Source: Gemmatimonadota bacterium
GTDB lineage: Bacteria > Gemmatimonadota > Gemmatimonadetes > Longimicrobiales > Gaopeijiaceae
Assembly (NCBI GenBank): GCA_022340755.1
Contig: JAJDNI010000068.1
Coordinates: 1 to 55,378, forward strand
Direction: 5' to 3'
DNA length: 55,378 bases
Shown in pieces: positions 52,519 through 55,378 of this stretch (position 1 is its first letter; every line of letters starts with the position of its first letter). A program made the position numbers and the translations under genes. A model generated the notes under the pieces. It was given only the letters and a program-made list of their open reading frames with translations. It made no database searches and was not told the origin of the DNA.

Positions 52519-53904
52519 ATGACCCTCTCCCGTAGTTGCCGCCTGGCGCTGCTCCTGGCGCTCATCTCGCTGCCGTCCTCGTTGAGCGCGCAGATCGCTG
52601 ACCGTGCGCATCTCGTCGCCTCTCTCGACTCGGCCGCCCGAGCCTACGTCGCGAACGACCAGGTCCCGGGGGTCTCCGTGGCGGTCGTGCGCGGCACCGA
52701 TACCCTGCTCATGAAGGGCTACGGGTACGCCGATCTGGAGTGGGATGTCGCGACCCCGGCGGATGCCAGCGCCAGCTACGAGATCGGGTCCATGACCAAG
52801 CAGTTCACCGCCACGGCGATCCTGCAGTTGGTGGCGGCGGGGAAGCTGGATCTCGACGCCGACATGACCCGGTACCTGCCGGACTACGACACCCAGGGGC
52901 GGCAGGTGCCGGTGCGTCGGCTGCTCGATCACACGTCGGGCATCCCCGGGTACACGGAGATGCCCTTCTTCGCCGACATCATGGACCGGTCCCTGCCCCG
53001 GGACACGCTGGTGAAGCTCGTGGAGAAGGCGCCCTTCCTGTTCGACCCCGGCACCGCGTTGATCTACGACAACACCGGGTATTTCCTGCTGGGGCTCATC
53101 ATCGAGAAGGTCTCGGGAGAGACGTATGCCGACTACATCCAGAAGCACGTCTTCGATCCGGTGGGCATGAAGGCGTCGTACTACTGCTCCGAAAGCGCGA
53201 TCCACGTCGACCACGCCCACGGGTACGACGCAGGCCGTGACGGCCTCCGGATCAAGGCCTACCTGGATCAGGAGTGGCCCTTCGCCGCGGGATCCCTGTG
53301 CTCCACGGCCAGGGACCTGATCACCTGGAACCTGGCGCTCCATCACGGGAAGGTATTGGCTCCCGACCAATACACGGCCCTCACGACACCCAGGCCGCTG
53401 AAGGATGGAGAGCACATCCGATACGCCATGGGTCTGCAGGTGAGCGACCTCGACGGACGCCGGGTGATCACCCATGGCGGCGGCATCAACGGCTATCTGA
53501 GCGACGGGCGCTACTATCCCGATTCGGACCTCACGGTTGTCGTCCTGCAGAACTCCACCGGCCGGCCCGGCCCGGCATCCCTGGGTCAGGCCTTGGCGAA
53601 TCTCGTGCTGGGCCCACCTCCGGGACCAACGTTGACCCCCTTCACAGGGAGCCTCGACGAGCTTCTGGGTCAGTACGCCGGTCCAGCGCGGGGGACAGCG
53701 CTCACGGTGACCGTAACGAGGGAGGGGGATGAGCTGGTCTTCACGCCCAAGCCCGGGAATCCCGTGCGTCCCAAGCACCTGGACGGGCTCCGATGGGTGG
53801 CGGGGAACACCATCTTCGGCTTCGTGCGCAGGGACGGGAAGGTCGGGGAGCTGTACGTGGATCAGGGCGGGGGTCACTACGTCTTGAAGCGCACCGGAAC
53901 CTGA
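52519..53904 (+). CDS. serine hydrolase, beta-lactamase class C family
   Basis: 461 residues. Signal peptide to about residue 25 (SLSAQ). Motifs SMTK (91-94), YDN (183-185) and HGGG (319-322), so all three catalytic elements are in place. A C-terminal extension of about 90 residues follows, as in many esterase/aminopeptidase members. ATG 52519 is chosen by the signal peptide and GAGG five bases upstream. Exported peptidase or esterase is likely. Confidence 0.9.
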   Translation: MTLSRSCRLALLLALISLPSSLSAQIADRAHLVASLDSAARAYVANDQVPGVSVAVVRGTDTLLMKGYGYADLEWDVATPADASASYEIGSMTKQFTATAILQLVAAGKLDLDADMTRYLPDYDTQGRQVPVRRLLDHTSGIPGYTEMPFFADIMDRSLPRDTLVKLVEKAPFLFDPGTALIYDNTGYFLLGLIIEKVSGETYADYIQKHVFDPVGMKASYYCSESAIHVDHAHGYDAGRDGLRIKAYLDQEWPFAAGSLCSTARDLITWNLALHHGKVLAPDQYTALTTPRPLKDGEHIRYAMGLQVSDLDGRRVITHGGGINGYLSDGRYYPDSDLTVVVLQNSTGRPGPASLGQALANLVLGPPPGPTLTPFTGSLDELLGQYAGPARGTALTVTVTREGDELVFTPKPGNPVRPKHLDGLRWVAGNTIFGFVRRDGKVGELYVDQGGGHYVLKRTGT

Positions 53905-53961
53905 GAGGGCGCTGAAGAAAGCGAGTACCGTTCGCGAGCACCGCGCCGTCGGCCGGCTCCG

Positions 53962-54984
53962 CTACGGTAGGACCCGCGTGAGCCAGTGCACCGTGTTGAG
54001 GAGGAACTGGGCGTTCTGCCGGCCGACTGGGGCGTTCATGCCACGAGGCCGACGGTTCGGCCCAACGAGCTGTGCCACGGCCAGGCCGGACTCTCCGAAC
54101 ACGACGACCCTGCCCTCACCCAGAGTGAAAGCGGCGCCCTGGAGCCATCCGGCGACGCGGATGTGGGGGGTGGAATCGCCGATGGCCCAGAGCCGGTCGG
54201 GCTGAAACGAGTCGATCCCCTCGCCGAACCGTAGCAGGGGGACGACCTCGCGGCCCGTGGCCCGGAAGGCATCGCCGTCGAACGTCGCCACCGAATCCAC
54301 CCGCTCGCCGTCGTTCCTGCCCTCGGTGATGGGATGCCCACCGAGGGTCGCGTCGGCGCGGCGAAACACCAGGGGGTCCCACGTCTGATAGTCCAGGGCG
54401 TACCCGTCCGTGAATGTGAGCCCCAGTGCATCCAGGAGCGGCGCGGCCGCGTGCGCGTACGGCCGGTGATCGACGAACAGCAGGAGATTGCCACCCCCGC
54501 GGACCCAGGCCAGGAGTGCGTGAACCTCTTCGGTGGTGAGGGCGGGCCCCAGGGTGTCCGAAGCCGCCTGGTCCGGCACCGGCAGGGCATTGGCGATCAC
54601 CACCAGGTCCACGTCGGACAAGCGGGTGGAGGTGATGGGGTTCCCCAGGACCTCCACACGGTAGCCGTCTTTGTCGAGCAGCGCGCTCAGCGCCCGGTAG
54701 TAGCCGACATTCGAGTACAGGTTGTGGTGCGCCTCGTCCAGGAGCACCCGGGGTCCCGTTCTTGGATCGAACTTCGGGTCGGTGACCTCCGGCGTGAATG
54801 CGGAGTCCACCAGGACCCGTGGCTCCTGGGCCGACAGCGGAGGCACGAACCGGAAGCCCCCTACCGCCTGAATGCTCACGGCTACCGCCACGAATCCAGA
54901 CCACACGCGCACGTCCGCCGACCGGCGACCTGAACGGCGCCGCGAACGACAGCGCACGGGCGCTACCACATCACCCGGTGCCAC
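53962..54984 (-). CDS. secreted DUF4350/GATase1-like protein
   Basis: 340 residues from GTG 54984 with GGAG eight bases upstream. Arg-rich N-terminus and a hydrophobic segment to about residue 50 (PLSAQ). The body resembles a DUF4350/ThuA-type flavodoxin-like fold: DEAHHNLYSN, strands VEVLGN and VDLVVIANA, a loop VRGGGNLLLFVDHRPYAH, and ending in GEGRVVVFGESG. Such domains occur near exported peptidases; function unknown. Precedes the second M20 gene on the same strand order. Confidence 0.78.
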   Translation of the reverse strand: MAPGDVVAPVRCRSRRRSGRRSADVRVWSGFVAVAVSIQAVGGFRFVPPLSAQEPRVLVDSAFTPEVTDPKFDPRTGPRVLLDEAHHNLYSNVGYYRALSALLDKDGYRVEVLGNPITSTRLSDVDLVVIANALPVPDQAASDTLGPALTTEEVHALLAWVRGGGNLLLFVDHRPYAHAAAPLLDALGLTFTDGYALDYQTWDPLVFRRADATLGGHPITEGRNDGERVDSVATFDGDAFRATGREVVPLLRFGEGIDSFQPDRLWAIGDSTPHIRVAGWLQGAAFTLGEGRVVVFGESGLAVAQLVGPNRRPRGMNAPVGRQNAQFLLNTVHWLTRVLP

Positions 54985-55029
54985 GGGGCAGGCTCCTTTC
55001 CACTGAGCGAAGGGAGGCGGCGCGGTCCA

Positions 55030-55378
55030 CTACGCTCCGCGCGCCAGCTCCCCGTACAGACGGCTCATCACCTTCATGCCGTGTTCCAGCTGCGAGACCG
55101 GGATCCACTCGTTGGGCGCGTGCATGTTCGCACCTGGAAGCGCGAAACCCATGACCGCCACGCTGGGAGTGAGCGTCTCGGCGAAGTCCACGGCGATGGG
55201 GAGGGTCCCACCGTGGCAGACGCGTACCGGCTCCACGCCGTAGACTTCCGAGAAGGCTGCGGCCGCCGCCCTGTACAGCTCCCCCTCGGGCTCTGCGCGC
55301 CACGGCCGGTTCTCCTGGAAACCGGTGACCACCACCTCCACGCCCTCCGGCGCCTGGCGCTCCACGTGCCGGCGGAGG
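55030..55378 (-). CDS. M20 family metallopeptidase, C-terminal part (cut by window edge)
   Basis: About 116 residues, open to the edge. It carries the final M20 motif GGTLPIAVDF and ALPGANMHAPNEW, which aligns closely with the peptidase at 3-1379 and gives the zinc-binding His. The rest of the gene is outside the window. Probably exopeptidase; paralogue of the first gene. Confidence 0.88.
   Translation of the reverse strand, partial: LRRHVERQAPEGVEVVVTGFQENRPWRAEPEGELYRAAAAAFSEVYGVEPVRVCHGGTLPIAVDFAETLTPSVAVMGFALPGANMHAPNEWIPVSQLEHGMKVMSRLYGELARGA

Noticed and set aside
1-55378. tRNA, CRISPR, insertion sequence, phage or integrative element
   Set aside because: I looked for T-loop patterns, regular direct repeats and transposase or integrase motifs and saw none. 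A tRNA could still be missed by eye.

Overview
The window looks like chromosomal DNA of a Gemmatimonadota bacterium (or a close relative), probably aerobic and living on peptides or amino acids. This is inferred from high GC, a SusC/SusD pair in a high-GC genome (Bacteroidota SusCD loci are usually AT-richer), a VPS10/BNR-type secreted protein, fused membrane/spermidine-synthase proteins, a giant NAD-glutamate dehydrogenase and many Shine-Dalgarno-led genes. No rRNA, recognisable tRNA, CRISPR array, transposase, integrase or phage gene was seen. Most of it reads as ordinary metabolism, with several small unexplained elements.

Layout: 0-5 kb, minus strand: M20 peptidase, a five-hairpin candidate RNA on the plus strand (1465-1593), a small GlsB/YeaQ-like membrane protein, a PspA-like coiled-coil protein, an ECF sigma factor with a strong terminator, and an orphan TPP-dependent E1-alpha. 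5-11 kb: V4R-like protein, CoA-binding protein, a membrane histidine-kinase-like ATPase, a heme A synthase/DUF420/EamA operon, and CorA. 11-16.5 kb: first fused membrane/spermidine-synthase protein, patatin, small membrane protein, serine beta-lactamase-like hydrolase. 16.6-22.9 kb: an outer-membrane uptake locus (plug-only TonB protein, lipoprotein, SusC, SusD). 22.9-29 kb: BNR-repeat secreted protein translationally coupled to a DEDD exonuclease, two small membrane proteins, quinone oxidoreductase. 29-38 kb: 2-oxoglutarate dehydrogenase E1, PgeF-like protein, and a three-gene overlapping operon (SbcD/YhaO-like nuclease, SbcC/YhaN-like ATPase, alpha/beta hydrolase). 37.9-45 kb: NAD-glutamate dehydrogenase, a small very basic protein with an operator-like promoter region, a beta-barrel protein, a membrane protein. 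45.2-49.8 kb: an operon for a 2-oxoacid:acceptor oxidoreductase with its own FAD/NAD(P)/2x[4Fe-4S] subunit. 49.9-55.4 kb: second fused membrane/spermidine-synthase protein, second serine hydrolase, a secreted DUF4350-like protein, and the C-terminus of a second M20 peptidase.

Functional theme (inference): peptides and oligomers are degraded and imported (M20, serine hydrolases, SusCD), glutamate is oxidised to 2-oxoglutarate by NAD-GDH, and 2-oxoglutarate can then be used either by the OGDH complex or by a ferredoxin-type oxidoreductase; both routes are encoded within about 20 kb. The most unusual items are the oxidoreductase with a dedicated flavin/iron-sulfur subunit, the two internally duplicated membrane/spermidine-synthase fusions, the orphan hairpin RNA, a cluster of GACAAT half-sites before the basic-protein gene, and two genes whose best start is CTG. 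None of these is proven to be a new system from sequence reading alone.
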